This document shows positions 24,618 to 33,602 of a stretch of 64,000 nt of DNA, in pieces. Made by a program: the position numbers and the translations under genes. Location of the stretch: contig NZ_RBIL01000001.1 in NCBI RefSeq assembly GCF_003633755.1, forward strand, positions 3,519,426 to 3,583,425, in the 5' to 3' direction. Below the pieces are notes generated by a model that saw nothing but the letters and a program-made list of their open reading frames with translations, was not told the DNA's origin and did no database searches. The first letter of the stretch is position 1, and the number at the start of each line of letters is the position of its first letter. Origin of the DNA: Solirubrobacter pauli (lineage in GTDB: Bacteria > Actinomycetota > Thermoleophilia > Solirubrobacterales > Solirubrobacteraceae).

Positions 24618-25249
24618 GTTTCGGGCACCAGTCCGTGGCGGACGGCGTACAGCGCGGCCTGGGTGCGGTCGGTCAGGTCGAGCTTGCCGAGGATGTGGGA
24701 GACGTGCGTCTTGACGGTCTTCTCGGCCACGCCGAGGTCCAGCGCGATCGCCTTGTTCGAGCGGCCCTTGGCGATCAGGACGAGCACGTCGCGCTCGCGT
24801 GGCGTGAGGTCGTCGACCTGCGCGGGCGCGCCGCCACCCGCCGCGATCTCCTCGACGACGCGCGTGGCGATGGTCGGGGACAAGGGGGCGTTGCCGCTGT
24901 GGGCCGACCGGATGGCCTGCACGAGCTCGGCCGGCTCGACGTCCTTGAGCAGGTACCCCGCCGCGCCCGCCCGCAGCGCGGCGAACAGCTTGTCGTCGTC
25001 GCCGAAGCTGGTGAGCACGATCACGCGCGCACGGCCGCCGCGCAGGCGCTTGAGCGCGCCGACGCCGTCCAGCCGCGGCATCACGAGGTCCAGCAGGATC
25101 ACGTCGGGATCGGTGCGCTGCGCGGCGTCGACCGCGACCTCGCCGTCACCCGCCTCGGCGACGACCTCGATGTCGTCCTGCAGGTCCAGGAACGTGCGCA
25201 GGCCCTGGCGCACGACCGCGTGGTCGTCGGCGAGCAGGACGCGGATCAC
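24614..25249 (-). CDS. LuxR/NarL-family response regulator
   Basis: A 211-residue regulator. The receiver domain has DD at 8-9, phospho-acceptor Asp54 (ILLDLVMP), the Thr of LTSFGDDD and the Lys of LLKDVEP. The LuxR domain (about 145-205) contains LTPRERDVLVLIAKG and the recognition helix GVAEKTVKTHVSHIL. The GTG at 25249 overlaps the kinase stop. Its TAA stop lies within the REPIN-like palindrome, which may serve as the 3' end of this operon's mRNA. Confidence 0.9.
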   Translation of the reverse strand: MIRVLLADDHAVVRQGLRTFLDLQDDIEVVAEAGDGEVAVDAAQRTDPDVILLDLVMPRLDGVGALKRLRGGRARVIVLTSFGDDDKLFAALRAGAAGYLLKDVEPAELVQAIRSAHSGNAPLSPTIATRVVEEIAAGGGAPAQVDDLTPRERDVLVLIAKGRSNKAIALDLGVAEKTVKTHVSHILGKLDLTDRTQAALYAVRHGLVPET

Positions 25250-26358
25250 GGCGCCAGCTCCAGCGTCACCGTCGTGCCGACGCCGCGCTCGGAGCGGACC
25301 GTGAGCGTCGCGCCCATCTCGGTCGCGCGCTCCTCCATGCTCGTCAGCCCGAGCCGCTGGCCGCGCACCTCCGGGCCGGACGGGTCGAAGCCGACGCCGT
25401 CGTCGGAGACGGTCAGCGTCTGCCCGCGCAGGCGCACCTCGATCCGGGTGGCGTCCGCGTGGCGGACCGCGTTCCCGAGCGCCTCCTGCGCGATCCGCAG
25501 CACCTGGGTCGCGCACTCGGGGGTCATCCGCGCGACCTCGCACACCTTCAGGTCGATCTCCTGCCCGGTCACGCGGCGCAGCACCTCGACGTGCTTGCGC
25601 AGCACGGTCGCGAGGCCCTCGGCCTCCAGCGACGCCGGCCGCAGCTCGAAGACCACGGCGCGCAGTTCCTCCATCGCGCCGCGCGCGAGGTCGCTCACCC
25701 GCTTGAGCTCGACGCCGGCCTTGGACGGGTCCCGGTCGAGCAACGTGAGCGCCGACTCGGCCGCGAGCTTGACGCCGAACAGCCGCTGCGTCACCGAGTC
25801 GTGCAGCTCGCGCGCGAGCCGGTTGCGCTCCTCGACGATGCTCAGCTCACGCGAGCGCTCGTGCAGCCGCGCGTTCTCGATCGCGATCGCGGCGTGCGCC
25901 GCCAGCAGCTGGATGAGGCTCTGGTCCTCCTCGTCGAAGTGCGACCCGTCCTCCTTGACCGTCAGGTAGATCGCGCCGATCACCTCGCCGCGGGAGACGA
26001 TCGGCACGCCGAGGAACGACCGCATCTGCGGGTGCGCCCGCGGCCACCAGCCGCGGAAGCGCGGGTCGGCGGTGATGTCGTCGGTGAGGTGCGGCTCGGG
26101 CGAGTCCAGCATCGCGCCGAGCATCCCGTGCGTGCGCGGCAGCGGGCCCATCGCCTCGATCAGCTCGTCGCTCATGCCGGACGTGATGAAGCGCGCGAAC
26201 GCGCCCTCGCCGTCGGGGATGCCGAGCGCGGCGTAGCGTGCGCGACCGAGCTCACGCGCGGAGTCGACGATCCGCTGCAGCACCGAGTCGACCTCGTGGT
26301 CGGCGGCCAGCGCGAGCACGACGTCGCTCAGCGTGCGGAAGGCGGTGCGCTCCATCAT
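25246..26358 (-). CDS. GAF sensor histidine kinase
   Basis: A 370-residue soluble kinase with an N-terminal GAF domain (about 10-165) related to the oxygen/redox-sensing DevS/DosS group (ITSGMSDELIEAMGPLPRTHG is typical). A haem ligand cannot be assigned safely. The H-box is RLARELHDSVTQRLFG with His186; the ATPase domain shows EALGNAVRHADATR, DDGVGFDP and LGLTSMEERATEMG. It overlaps its regulator by four bases. The start ATG at 26358 (or 26355) lies six bases after taccgt. Confidence 0.9.
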   Translation of the reverse strand: MMERTAFRTLSDVVLALAADHEVDSVLQRIVDSARELGRARYAALGIPDGEGAFARFITSGMSDELIEAMGPLPRTHGMLGAMLDSPEPHLTDDITADPRFRGWWPRAHPQMRSFLGVPIVSRGEVIGAIYLTVKEDGSHFDEEDQSLIQLLAAHAAIAIENARLHERSRELSIVEERNRLARELHDSVTQRLFGVKLAAESALTLLDRDPSKAGVELKRVSDLARGAMEELRAVVFELRPASLEAEGLATVLRKHVEVLRRVTGQEIDLKVCEVARMTPECATQVLRIAQEALGNAVRHADATRIEVRLRGQTLTVSDDGVGFDPSGPEVRGQRLGLTSMEERATEMGATLTVRSERGVGTTVTLELAP

Positions 26359-26389
26359 CCCGGGACGGTAGATCGCGGCCGGTCCGACC

Positions 26390-27769
26390 TCAATCCGGCA
26401 AGGGGCTTAGGACCTTGCCCGGGTTGAAGAGGCCGTCGGGGTCGAGCGCGGACTTGATGGCGCGCATCATCGCCAGCGCCTGCGGGCCGTGCTCGAGCTC
26501 GAGGAACGCGAGCTTGCCGTAGCCGACGCCGTGCTCGCCGGTGCACGTGCCGTCGTAGCCGATCGCGCGCCGGACGAGCCGGTCGTTGAGCTCCTGCGCG
26601 CGCTGCAGCTCCCCGGCGTCGTCGGGGTCGACGAGGATCGCGAGGTGGAAGTTGCCGTCGCCGACGTGGCCGACGATCGGCGCGATCAGCCCCGACGCGT
26701 CGAGGTCGGCCTTCGTCTCGGCGATGCACGCGGCCAGGTTGGAGATCGGGACGCACGCGTCGGTCGTGAACCCCTGCGCGCCGGGGCGGAGCGCGCGGGC
26801 GGACTCGTAGGCGCCGTGGCGGGCGTGCCACAGCGCACGACGTTCGGCCTCGTCCGCCGCCCAGTCGAAGCCGAGGACGTCGTGCGTGCGCGCGATCGCC
26901 TCCACGTCCTTGGCCTGCGCCTCCGTCTCGGCGGGCGTGCCGTGGAACTCGAGCAGGAGCGTGGGGGCCACGGCCAGGTTCAGCTCGAAGTGGCGGTTGA
27001 CGGCATCGATCTGGACGTCGTCGAGCAACTCGATCCGAGCGACGGGGATGGCGTGGGCGAGCACCTCGATCACGGTGTCCACGGCGGCGTCGAGCGTCGG
27101 GAAGGCGCAAGCCGCGGCGGTCATCGACTCCGGGGTCGGCTGCACGCGCAGCGTGATCTCCGTGATCAGCGCCAGCGTTCCCTCGCTGCCGACCAGCAGC
27201 CGCGTGAGGTCGTAGCCGGCGGAGGACTTGCGGGCGCGCGAGCGGGTCCTGACGATCTCGCCGTCGGCGGTCACGACCGTGAGGCTGAGGACGTTCTCGC
27301 GCATGGTCCCGTAGCGGACGGAGGTCGTGCCCGACGCGCCCGTGGCGACCATGCCGCCGATGCTCGCGTCCGCTCCGGGGTCGACCGAGAAGAACACGCC
27401 CTCGGGCCGCAGCTTGGCGTCCAGCTGCCGGCGCGTGACGCCCGCCTGGACGGTGACGTCCATGTCCTCGACCGACAGCCGCAGGATCTTGTCCATCTGC
27501 GCGGTGTCGATCGACACGCCGCCGGCCAGCGCGGCGATGTGTCCCTCGAGGCTCGTGCCCGCGCCGAACGGCACGATCGGCGTCCCGTGCCGCTTGCACG
27601 CGCGCACGACCGCGGCACACTCCTCGCTGTCGCGCGGATAGACGACGAAGTCGGGGGCGGCCGGCGGGTGCCAGCCCTCGTCGGTGCCGTGGCGACGCAG
27701 CTCGTCGGCGCCGGTGACCACGCGGTCCGCGTCGAGCGCCGTGATCAGCTCCTCCTGCAGGCCCATCAC
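26390..27769 (-). CDS. FAD-linked oxidase (D-lactate/glycolate dehydrogenase-like)
   Basis: A 459-residue flavoprotein of the FAD_binding_4 / FAD-oxidase_C family, similar to D-lactate dehydrogenase (cytochrome) and GlcD. The FAD-binding PCMH fold contains PIVPFGAGTSLEGHIAALAG and GTTSVRYGTMRENVLSL; the C-terminal part contains IVGHVGDGNFHLAILVDP and TGEHGVGYGKLAFLELEHG, with NPGKVL at the end. It should oxidise a 2-hydroxy acid and pass electrons to the respiratory chain or another acceptor. No Fe-S partner (GlcF) adjoins. A GTG at 27769 and an ATG at 27766 are both possible; the ATG sits eight bases after tagagt. Confidence 0.85.
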   Translation of the reverse strand: MMGLQEELITALDADRVVTGADELRRHGTDEGWHPPAAPDFVVYPRDSEECAAVVRACKRHGTPIVPFGAGTSLEGHIAALAGGVSIDTAQMDKILRLSVEDMDVTVQAGVTRRQLDAKLRPEGVFFSVDPGADASIGGMVATGASGTTSVRYGTMRENVLSLTVVTADGEIVRTRSRARKSSAGYDLTRLLVGSEGTLALITEITLRVQPTPESMTAAACAFPTLDAAVDTVIEVLAHAIPVARIELLDDVQIDAVNRHFELNLAVAPTLLLEFHGTPAETEAQAKDVEAIARTHDVLGFDWAADEAERRALWHARHGAYESARALRPGAQGFTTDACVPISNLAACIAETKADLDASGLIAPIVGHVGDGNFHLAILVDPDDAGELQRAQELNDRLVRRAIGYDGTCTGEHGVGYGKLAFLELEHGPQALAMMRAIKSALDPDGLFNPGKVLSPLPD

Positions 27770-27772
27770 GCC

Positions 27773-28966
27773 TCACTCTACGTAGAGCGAGCGCGTGACC
27801 TCCTCACCGTTGCGCAGGTGCGCGGTGGCGGTCGCGTCGCCGCCGGGGAACTGGCCGTCGTACACGGCGATGAACAGGTGATGCTCCGGGCTGGGCACGA
27901 GGGTGCGCACGTCGCGCGGCGTGCGGATGGTCACGCTCACGACGTCCGGGTGCACGCGGCCGTGGAACACGATCCGGTTCGGGAGCGTGCGGCGCTCGAT
28001 CCGGCCGCGATCGTCGTCACCGCCGGGGATGCTGGAGACGAGCGTGGTGACGCGCAGGGGGAAGGCACGAGTGGGCTTGGGGAGAGCGCAGACGACCTCG
28101 AAGTCGCCGGTCGAGGAGAACGTGTCCAGGACCGGGTCGACGTAGCCGAGCTGCGTCCCCACCAGGCGGCCGGGACCGCCGAAGCAGCGTCCGCCCTTGC
28201 TGCCTTCGTGGACGACGATGGCCCACGGCTCGCCACCGGCGGGATCGGGGGCGCGGACCTCGACCGAGCGTGTGCCCGGCACGGGCCGCTCGCGCTTGCG
28301 GTTGGGCAGCGACGGGGCGTGGTCGAACCGCTTGCGGCTGCCGTCGCGGCGCTCGAGCACGCCGCGCAGGAGCCGGTCGGACTCGCCGCGGACGACCCGC
28401 AGGACGACGCCTTCGGGACCGACCGGGATCCGTGGCCCGCCCTCGGGGGTGATCGCCACGACGTCCGTCGCGACCGGGCCCCAGGTGACGCCGCGCGCGG
28501 GCTGCGGGGCGCCGTCGGGCGGCAGGGTGACGGTGCCGAACCCGGTCACGATGCTGCCGACCTTCTCCAGGCCACGCGGCGAGAGGCAGTTCAGCGGGAG
28601 CCCGTGGTCGCCGGGTGCGTGCGCCGTGAACGCGCCCTTGCCGTCGATCCAGCCGAACCGGTCGCCCGCCAACCGGCCGAGCTCCCAGCACGCGTTGCGC
28701 TGGAGCCTGGTCCGGGTCCGGATCCGGGTGTCGAAGCGGCGCACGGCCCATGGCGCGCCGCCCTCGGGGTCGGGGACCTGGATCAGCAGGCGCACGGCCT
28801 CGGCCTCGAGCGGCTCGGGCGTCGGTTGCGCCGCCGTGGGCGCCGCGGCGGCGACGGCCGGTGGGGTGGGCTTGCGCGGCGGGTCGTCGTCGGCGACCGC
28901 GAGCACGGCGGTGGCGCCCGCGGCCGAGCCGAGCAACGCGGCGGCCAGGGCGAGTCGGGCGATCAT
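27773..28966 (-). CDS. Secreted protein with two-cysteine repeat module (A)
   Basis: A 397-residue exported protein of unknown function. A signal peptide (MIARLALAAALLGSAAGATA) is followed by a Pro/Ala linker and two copies of a module of about 150 residues. Copy one starts VPDPEGGAPWAVRRFDT near residue 66, with Cys in NACWEL and LNCLS; copy two starts APDPAGGEPWAIVVHEG, with Cys in GRCFG and VVCAL. The same module occurs twice in the next upstream gene. The start ATG at 28966 overlaps that gene (ATGA). It is the third gene of an ECF sigma operon and is probably an envelope protein controlled by it. Confidence 0.75.
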   Translation of the reverse strand: MIARLALAAALLGSAAGATAVLAVADDDPPRKPTPPAVAAAAPTAAQPTPEPLEAEAVRLLIQVPDPEGGAPWAVRRFDTRIRTRTRLQRNACWELGRLAGDRFGWIDGKGAFTAHAPGDHGLPLNCLSPRGLEKVGSIVTGFGTVTLPPDGAPQPARGVTWGPVATDVVAITPEGGPRIPVGPEGVVLRVVRGESDRLLRGVLERRDGSRKRFDHAPSLPNRKRERPVPGTRSVEVRAPDPAGGEPWAIVVHEGSKGGRCFGGPGRLVGTQLGYVDPVLDTFSSTGDFEVVCALPKPTRAFPLRVTTLVSSIPGGDDDRGRIERRTLPNRIVFHGRVHPDVVSVTIRTPRDVRTLVPSPEHHLFIAVYDGQFPGGDATATAHLRNGEEVTRSLYVE

Positions 28967-30240
28967 CGGGGCCTCCGGGACTTGACGAGGTCGGGGATGA
29001 GGCCCTCGCCGGGGTTGCCGTGCTGGATCGTGCCGTCGGCGAGCGTGACGTCGAGGCTCAGGTCCTCCGGCTTGGCGGTGGCGGGCAGGACGGCCGCGAA
29101 CGCGCCGTCCTTGGAGACCGTCAGCCGGCGGGGCTTCCCGGCGCCGAGCAACGTGACGGCGCGGACAGCGCGGTTCGTGCGCCCGACGCCCCAGACGACC
29201 GTGCGCGCGGGCGCGTCCAGCCAGGTCCAGCGGTCGAAGCCCGGCACGCCCTTGTCGCCGGGGCGCAGCGTGCGCGCGTCCGCGACCCACGCGCGCTTGG
29301 ACGTGCGCAGGCCGAGGCAGGCGGTCGGGCTCTTCACGCGCTGCTCCCCGCTGGCCCGGGCCTGGCGGACGTAGGCGCAGCGGTAGCGCGTGCCCATCAC
29401 GAAGCGGTCGACCGCCCACGCCTGCTCGCCCTCGGGGTCCGGGATCGTCGAACGGGCGGCGCCGAGCCGGTGACGCTCGGTCCGGCCGTCCGCGAACTGC
29501 AAGCGGACTTGCAGGAGATGGTCTTCTGGATAACCACGGAGCACGGCGACGTACGTCCCTGCGGACCCGAGCTCGAGCGCGCGGTCCCCGGTGGCGGTGA
29601 CGAGCGTGGCCGCCCGCAACCGGTCACCGGCGACGCCGTAGACCACCGACCGCACGTCGCGGCGCCGGTCGGCCGCGAGCACCCGCGCGCCGGTCAACGT
29701 CCCGCCCTGCCCGCACGCGTCGGAGAGCTCGCCGGGCAGCCGCCGGAACACCCGGTCGAGCCCGACGAGCCCGAACACGCCGTCCTGCACCTGGCCGACC
29801 GTCGTGCACGTGAACCCCGTCTTCGAGCGCGCCACCCGGAGCGTCCACGGGGGCCCGCCGCCGGGGTCGGGCGCGCGCAACGCGCTCACGACCGCGGTGC
29901 CCGCGAGCGGCGTCTGCTCGTCCGCGACCTGGTCCGGCTGAGGCGCGGAGATCACGGTCTGGCGGAGCACGACCGCGGTCGCCGCGCCGCTGGTGGCCGC
30001 GACCGGCAGGACCACCGCGAGCGCGACCGCGACCGACCGGAGCCGACGCCGGCGCGGCGGCTGCCGCACGCGCGCGACCAGCCGCTCGCCGAACGCCTCG
30101 ATCGAGGGCAGCTCGTCCCGCCGGACGGCCGCGACGAGCGCCTCACCGAACGCGGCGAGCCCGGGGAGGTCGTCGCCGCCGCGTGCCGCGTCGCCCGCGC
30201 CGTGCCGGCCGCCCGCGTCGCCCTCTCGGCGCTCGCTCAC
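28963..30240 (-). CDS. Membrane-anchored two-cysteine repeat protein (B), sigma partner
   Basis: A 425-residue protein between the sigma factor and module protein A, overlapping both by four bases. Residues about 1-65 are cytoplasmic and contain a paired segment (GLAAFGEALVAAVRRDE and SIEAFGERLVARVRQ); a membrane span is VAVALAVVLPVAATSGAAT near 70-90. Outside, two repeat modules start APDPGGGPPWTLRV (Cys in FTCTT and DACGQ) and IPDPEGEQAWAVDRF (Cys in YRCAY and TACLG). The position suggests it regulates the ECF factor, with the N-terminal segment binding sigma. It lacks a ZAS-type HXXXCXXC anti-sigma motif. Confidence 0.7.
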   Translation of the reverse strand: MSERREGDAGGRHGAGDAARGGDDLPGLAAFGEALVAAVRRDELPSIEAFGERLVARVRQPPRRRRLRSVAVALAVVLPVAATSGAATAVVLRQTVISAPQPDQVADEQTPLAGTAVVSALRAPDPGGGPPWTLRVARSKTGFTCTTVGQVQDGVFGLVGLDRVFRRLPGELSDACGQGGTLTGARVLAADRRRDVRSVVYGVAGDRLRAATLVTATGDRALELGSAGTYVAVLRGYPEDHLLQVRLQFADGRTERHRLGAARSTIPDPEGEQAWAVDRFVMGTRYRCAYVRQARASGEQRVKSPTACLGLRTSKRAWVADARTLRPGDKGVPGFDRWTWLDAPARTVVWGVGRTNRAVRAVTLLGAGKPRRLTVSKDGAFAAVLPATAKPEDLSLDVTLADGTIQHGNPGEGLIPDLVKSRRPR

Positions 30241-30797
30241 GCCGCGTTCCTCTCGGCCTCGAGCGCGGACGCCAGGCCCCGCAGCGCGCGGGACACCCGG
30301 GCCCGGGCGGCCGGCTCGGCGATGCCCAGCTCGGCGGCGACCTCCGGGTACGGGCGCTCGTCGAGGATGCGCAGGCGGAGCGCGTCGCGGGACTCGGGGG
30401 CGAGCTCGGCGACCAGCTCCGCGACGCGTCCGCGCAGCTCCGCCAGGCCCGCGAGCTCCTCGATCCGCTCGTACTCGACGTCGCTCAGCAGCGGCGGCTC
30501 GAGCCCGAGGCGGCTGAGCATCTTGCGCTCGACCGCGGCGCGGCGGTACCAGTTGGAGAGCTGATGGCGGGCGATGCCGTACAGCCAGGCGCCGGCGGCC
30601 TCGTCACCGGTGCCGCGGAACGCGCGGCGGTCGGCGACGGCGGCCGCGAACGTCTCGGCCATCAGCTCGCTCGCGACCTGCGGGTCGAACGTGCGGCGGG
30701 CGAAGTACGCGACGAGTCCGCGGGCGTGCTGCGCGTAGAGGCTGGCGATCGCGTCGGCGTCGAGTGGCACTGCAGCTTTAGGGGCGCGACCGGCCAC
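30237..30797 (-). CDS. ECF-type RNA polymerase sigma factor
   Basis: A sigma-70 family factor of 186 residues from the GTG at 30797, or 177 from the GTG at 30770 (VPLDADAIASLYAQH), which matches the domain start better. Region 2 is LYAQHARGLVAYFARRTFD, then MAETFAAAVADRRAF and AWLYGIARHQLSNWYRRAA; region 4 is LAPESRDALRLRILDERPY and EVAAELGIAEPAARARVSRA. It overlaps the membrane repeat protein gene by four bases and heads a three-gene operon. It is divergent from the NUDIX gene, with only 11 bases between the outer start codons. Confidence 0.85.
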   Translation of the reverse strand: MAGRAPKAAVPLDADAIASLYAQHARGLVAYFARRTFDPQVASELMAETFAAAVADRRAFRGTGDEAAGAWLYGIARHQLSNWYRRAAVERKMLSRLGLEPPLLSDVEYERIEELAGLAELRGRVAELVAELAPESRDALRLRILDERPYPEVAAELGIAEPAARARVSRALRGLASALEAERNAA

Positions 30798-30808
30798 ACT
30801 TGTGACCG

Positions 30809-31273
30809 ATGGCGAAGCGGAGTTCCGGCATCCTGCTCTTCCGGCGCGCGGCCGGCGGCGACCTCGAGGTGCTGCTCGTGCACCCCGGCGGGCCGTTCTG
30901 GGCCAAGAAGGATCTGGGCGCGTGGTCGATCCCGAAGGGCGAGCACGACGAGGGCGAGGACGCGCAGGCGTGCGCGATCCGCGAGTTCACCGAGGAGACC
31001 GGCTCGGCGCCGAACCCCGGCGAGCTGACCGACCTCGGCACGGTCAAGCTCAAGTCGCGCAAGGTCGTGCAGGCGTGGGCGCTCGAGGGCGACCTCGACG
31101 CGTCGACCGTCACCTCGAACACCTTCTCGCTGCAATGGCCGCCGCGCAGCGGAACGTTCCAGGACTTCCCGGAGGTCGACCGCGCCGAGTGGTTCGGGCT
31201 CGAGGAGGCGGCCGAGCGCATCAACGAGGCGCAGGCGGCGTTCCTGGAGCGCCTGCGTACCCGGTTCGGTTGA
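30809..31273 (+). CDS. NUDIX hydrolase
   Basis: A 154-residue NUDIX protein. The box runs from Gly44 to about residue 66 (GEHDEGEDAQACA, then IREFTEETGS) and matches the GX5EX7REUXEEXGU pattern. The start SSGILLFRRAAGGDLEVLLV and WAKKDLGAWSIPKGE are typical of actinobacterial MutT-like proteins that hydrolyse nucleoside diphosphate derivatives. Substrate specificity cannot be predicted. The ATG at 30809 is eight bases after cacact. Confidence 0.9.
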   Translation: MAKRSSGILLFRRAAGGDLEVLLVHPGGPFWAKKDLGAWSIPKGEHDEGEDAQACAIREFTEETGSAPNPGELTDLGTVKLKSRKVVQAWALEGDLDASTVTSNTFSLQWPPRSGTFQDFPEVDRAEWFGLEEAAERINEAQAAFLERLRTRFG

Positions 31274-31322
31274 TGACGCGACGGCAGGTGTAAAGCCGTC
31301 GGGGACGGGCATACCCCTTCCC

Positions 31323-31796
31323 ATGAGCTTGGTTGTGGAGGCCAACTTGCTCGACGTAGACCTGCCGGCGGAGCCCCGAAGCGCGTCAAGAGCGCGCAGA
31401 GCGGTGCTCGACGCACTCAGTGGGATCGCCGTCGACAAGGACGCCGTCGGAGTGGTGGTGTCGGAAGCGGTGACGAACGCGGTCGTGCACGCGTACCGCG
31501 ATCGGGAGGCCCCGGGCCGTGTCCACGTGTCCGCGTGCCTGGACGATCACGGCGTCGAGGTCGCGGTCGACGACGACGGCATGGGCATGCGCCCGCGCGC
31601 CGACAGCCCCGGCGTCGGCCTCGGCCTGCCGCTGATGGGCGACCTCGCCGACCGCGTGGACATCTCGAGCCGCGGCCCCGGCACCCGCATCGCCGCCTTC
31701 TTCTCGCTGATGGGCCCGGCCGGCCCGCACGGCCGCCCGCTGGCGCGCCACGTGTCCGGGCGCGCCGAGCGGCGTACCGCCGTCCTCGTCAGCTAA
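31323..31796 (+). CDS. RsbW-like ATP-binding anti-sigma kinase
   Basis: A 157-residue GHKL-type ATPase without other domains, as in RsbW/SpoIIAB and actinobacterial serine kinases. The N-box is [17 protein letters not shown], the ATP lid includes [16 protein letters not shown] and the glycine-rich [14 protein letters not shown]. Such kinases bind a sigma factor or phosphorylate a STAS protein. A SigB/F-type factor and a phosphatase lie 9-11 kb away; a functional link is plausible but unproven. The last eight bases overlap the convergent trpB2 gene. Confidence 0.85.
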   Translation: MSLVVEANLLDVDLPAEPRSASRARRAVLDALSGIAVDKDAVGVVVSEAVTNAVVHAYRDREAPGRVHVSACLDDHGVEVAVDDDGMGMRPRADSPGVGLGLPLMGDLADRVDISSRGPGTRIAAFFSLMGPAGPHGRPLARHVSGRAERRTAVLVS

Positions 31797-33153
31797 GGGC
31801 GGGCGTCCCCTGAGGCAGCGCGGCCAGCGCTGTCTCCAGGTCGGCCTCGGAGAACTCCGGGTCTTCGAGCGTGCCGCCCAGGTACGCGTCGTAGGCGGCG
31901 AGGTCGAAGTTGCCGTGGCCGCTGAGCCCGAACAGGATCGTGCGCTCCTCGCCGGCCTCCTTGGCGGCCAGCGCCTCCTCGATCGCCCCGCGGATCGCGT
32001 GGGCGGACTCCGGGGCCGGGATGATGCCCTCGGTGCGGGCGAAGCGCACCGCCGCCTCGAACGTCTCGTTCTGCCGGTACGCGCGCGCCTCGACGACGCC
32101 CGCCTTGACGAGCCCGCTGATCATCGGCGCGGCGCCGTGGTAGCGCAGGCCGCCGGCGTGCAGCGGCGGCGGGACGAAGTCGTGGCCGAGCGTGTGCATC
32201 GGCATCAGCGGGGTCAGGCCGACGGTGTCGCCGAAGTCGTAGGCGTAGTGGCCGCGCGTCAACGTCGGGCACGCCGCGGGCTCCGCGGCGAGGTAGCGGA
32301 TCCGGTTCTCCCCGCGCAGGGTCCCGCGGATGAACGGGAACACGAGCCCGGCGAAGTTCGAGCCGCCGCCGACGCAGCCGACGATCACGTCCGGGAAGGC
32401 CTGCGCGAGCTCCAGCTGCGCGATCGCCTCCTGCCCGATCACCGTCTGGTGCAGCAGCACGTGGTTGAGCACCGAGCCGAGCGCGTAGTTGGTGTCCTCG
32501 TTCTGAGCCGCCACCTCCACGGCCTCCGAGATCGCGATCCCGAGCGAGCCGGTGGCGTTGCCCGCCTGCGCCCGCCCGGACTCCGTCAGGTCCGACGGCG
32601 AGCGGTGCACGGTCGCGCCCCAGGTCCGCATCATCGAGCGCCGGTAGGGCTTCTGGTCGTACGAGGAGCCGACCATGAACACCTCGCACTCGAGCCCGAA
32701 CAGCGAGCACGCGAACCCCAGCGAAGAGCCCCACTGGCCCGCGCCCGTCTCGGTGACGAGCTTCCTCACGCCCGCCTGCGCGTTCTCGTACGCCTGCGGC
32801 ACGGCCGAGTTGGGCTTGTGCGAGCCCGCGGGCGAGACGCCCTCGTACTTGTAGAACAGCTTCGCCGGCGTGCCGAGCGCCTGCTCGAGCCGCCGCGCGC
32901 GGTAGAGCGGCGTCGGGCGCCAGAGCCGGTAAGCGTCGCGGACGGGGTCCGGGATCGCGACCTCCGGCTCCATCGACACCTCCTGGCCGATCAGCGCCAT
33001 CGGGAAGATCGGCGTCAGGTCCTCCGGGCCGGCGGGCTGGCCCGTCGCCGGGCTCAGGGGCGGAAGCGGCTCACCCGGGAGGTCGGGAAGCAGGTTGATC
33101 CAGTGCGTCGGGATCGCGTCCTCACCGAGGACGAACTTCGTTTCCTCGCTCAT
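31789..33153 (-). CDS. trpB2: Tryptophan synthase beta-like (TrpB2 type)
   Basis: A 454-residue PLP enzyme of the TrpB2 branch, recognisable by its long N-terminal part ([20 protein letters not shown]) that classical TrpB lacks. The PLP Lys is Lys113 in AGSHKPNSA, and the phosphate-binding loop is [12 protein letters not shown]. TrpB2 makes tryptophan from indole and serine or O-phosphoserine, often without an alpha subunit; no trpA adjoins. In some lineages it recycles free indole. The ATG at 33153 lies six bases after tagatt. Confidence 0.9.
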   Translation of the reverse strand: MSEETKFVLGEDAIPTHWINLLPDLPGEPLPPLSPATGQPAGPEDLTPIFPMALIGQEVSMEPEVAIPDPVRDAYRLWRPTPLYRARRLEQALGTPAKLFYKYEGVSPAGSHKPNSAVPQAYENAQAGVRKLVTETGAGQWGSSLGFACSLFGLECEVFMVGSSYDQKPYRRSMMRTWGATVHRSPSDLTESGRAQAGNATGSLGIAISEAVEVAAQNEDTNYALGSVLNHVLLHQTVIGQEAIAQLELAQAFPDVIVGCVGGGSNFAGLVFPFIRGTLRGENRIRYLAAEPAACPTLTRGHYAYDFGDTVGLTPLMPMHTLGHDFVPPPLHAGGLRYHGAAPMISGLVKAGVVEARAYRQNETFEAAVRFARTEGIIPAPESAHAIRGAIEEALAAKEAGEERTILFGLSGHGNFDLAAYDAYLGGTLEDPEFSEADLETALAALPQGTPALS

Positions 33154-33180
33154 CGCCCGAATCTACTGGGAAGGAGGGGT

Positions 33181-33440
33181 GGGGCCGCCGCGTTGGTCAG
33201 ACGCGACGGCCCCTGATGCTTCGACGGCGGCGGGTGTCGGAGGGGATTTGGACTTCCCGGTGCCGGAGCTTGGAGGAACTGCGTTCAAGACTGGCGGTGG
33301 AACCTTGGCGCCACCTTGCCCGCACCTTGATGCTTCATAAGGATCGAGGCCTTAAGCAAAATGGCCCGCCGCGTTGGTCAGACGCGACGGGCCCAAGTGC
33401 TTGCCGGCCGGCGAGCGTCGGTGGGGGAATAGGGCGCCCT
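33181..33440. repeat. Tandem hairpin units in a 449-base gap
   Basis: The gap 33154-33602 holds two copies of a hairpin with identical core cgcgttggtcagacgcg (33181-33213 and 33363-33393). Each has a C-A mismatch and outer arms that differ but remain paired (ggggccg with cggcccc, and ggcccg with cgggcc). A similar G-rich tail of about 70 bases follows each copy. Further on come a palindrome agggcgccct (33431-33440), a small stem ggccca/tgggcc (33465-33480) and cccccgtacggggg (33522-33535). No protein-coding frame is convincing. tacggt (33591-33596) precedes the next gene. Confidence 0.65.
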
Positions 33441-33602
33441 GGGGCCGGTGCGAGGAGAGAAAGTGGCCCATCCGTGGGCCTGTGTCTTGAGTCCTTCAGG
33501 GAACGAGGAGAATCCTGCCACCCCCCGTACGGGGGAGGGCTACGGGGAACAGGTGAGCGATGGTGTGGACAGCCGCACCGTCGGCACCTCTACGGTTACG
33601 CC

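Noticed and set aside
31789-33153. Tryptophan operon
   Set aside because: The gene is of the TrpB2 type and no other trp gene is present.
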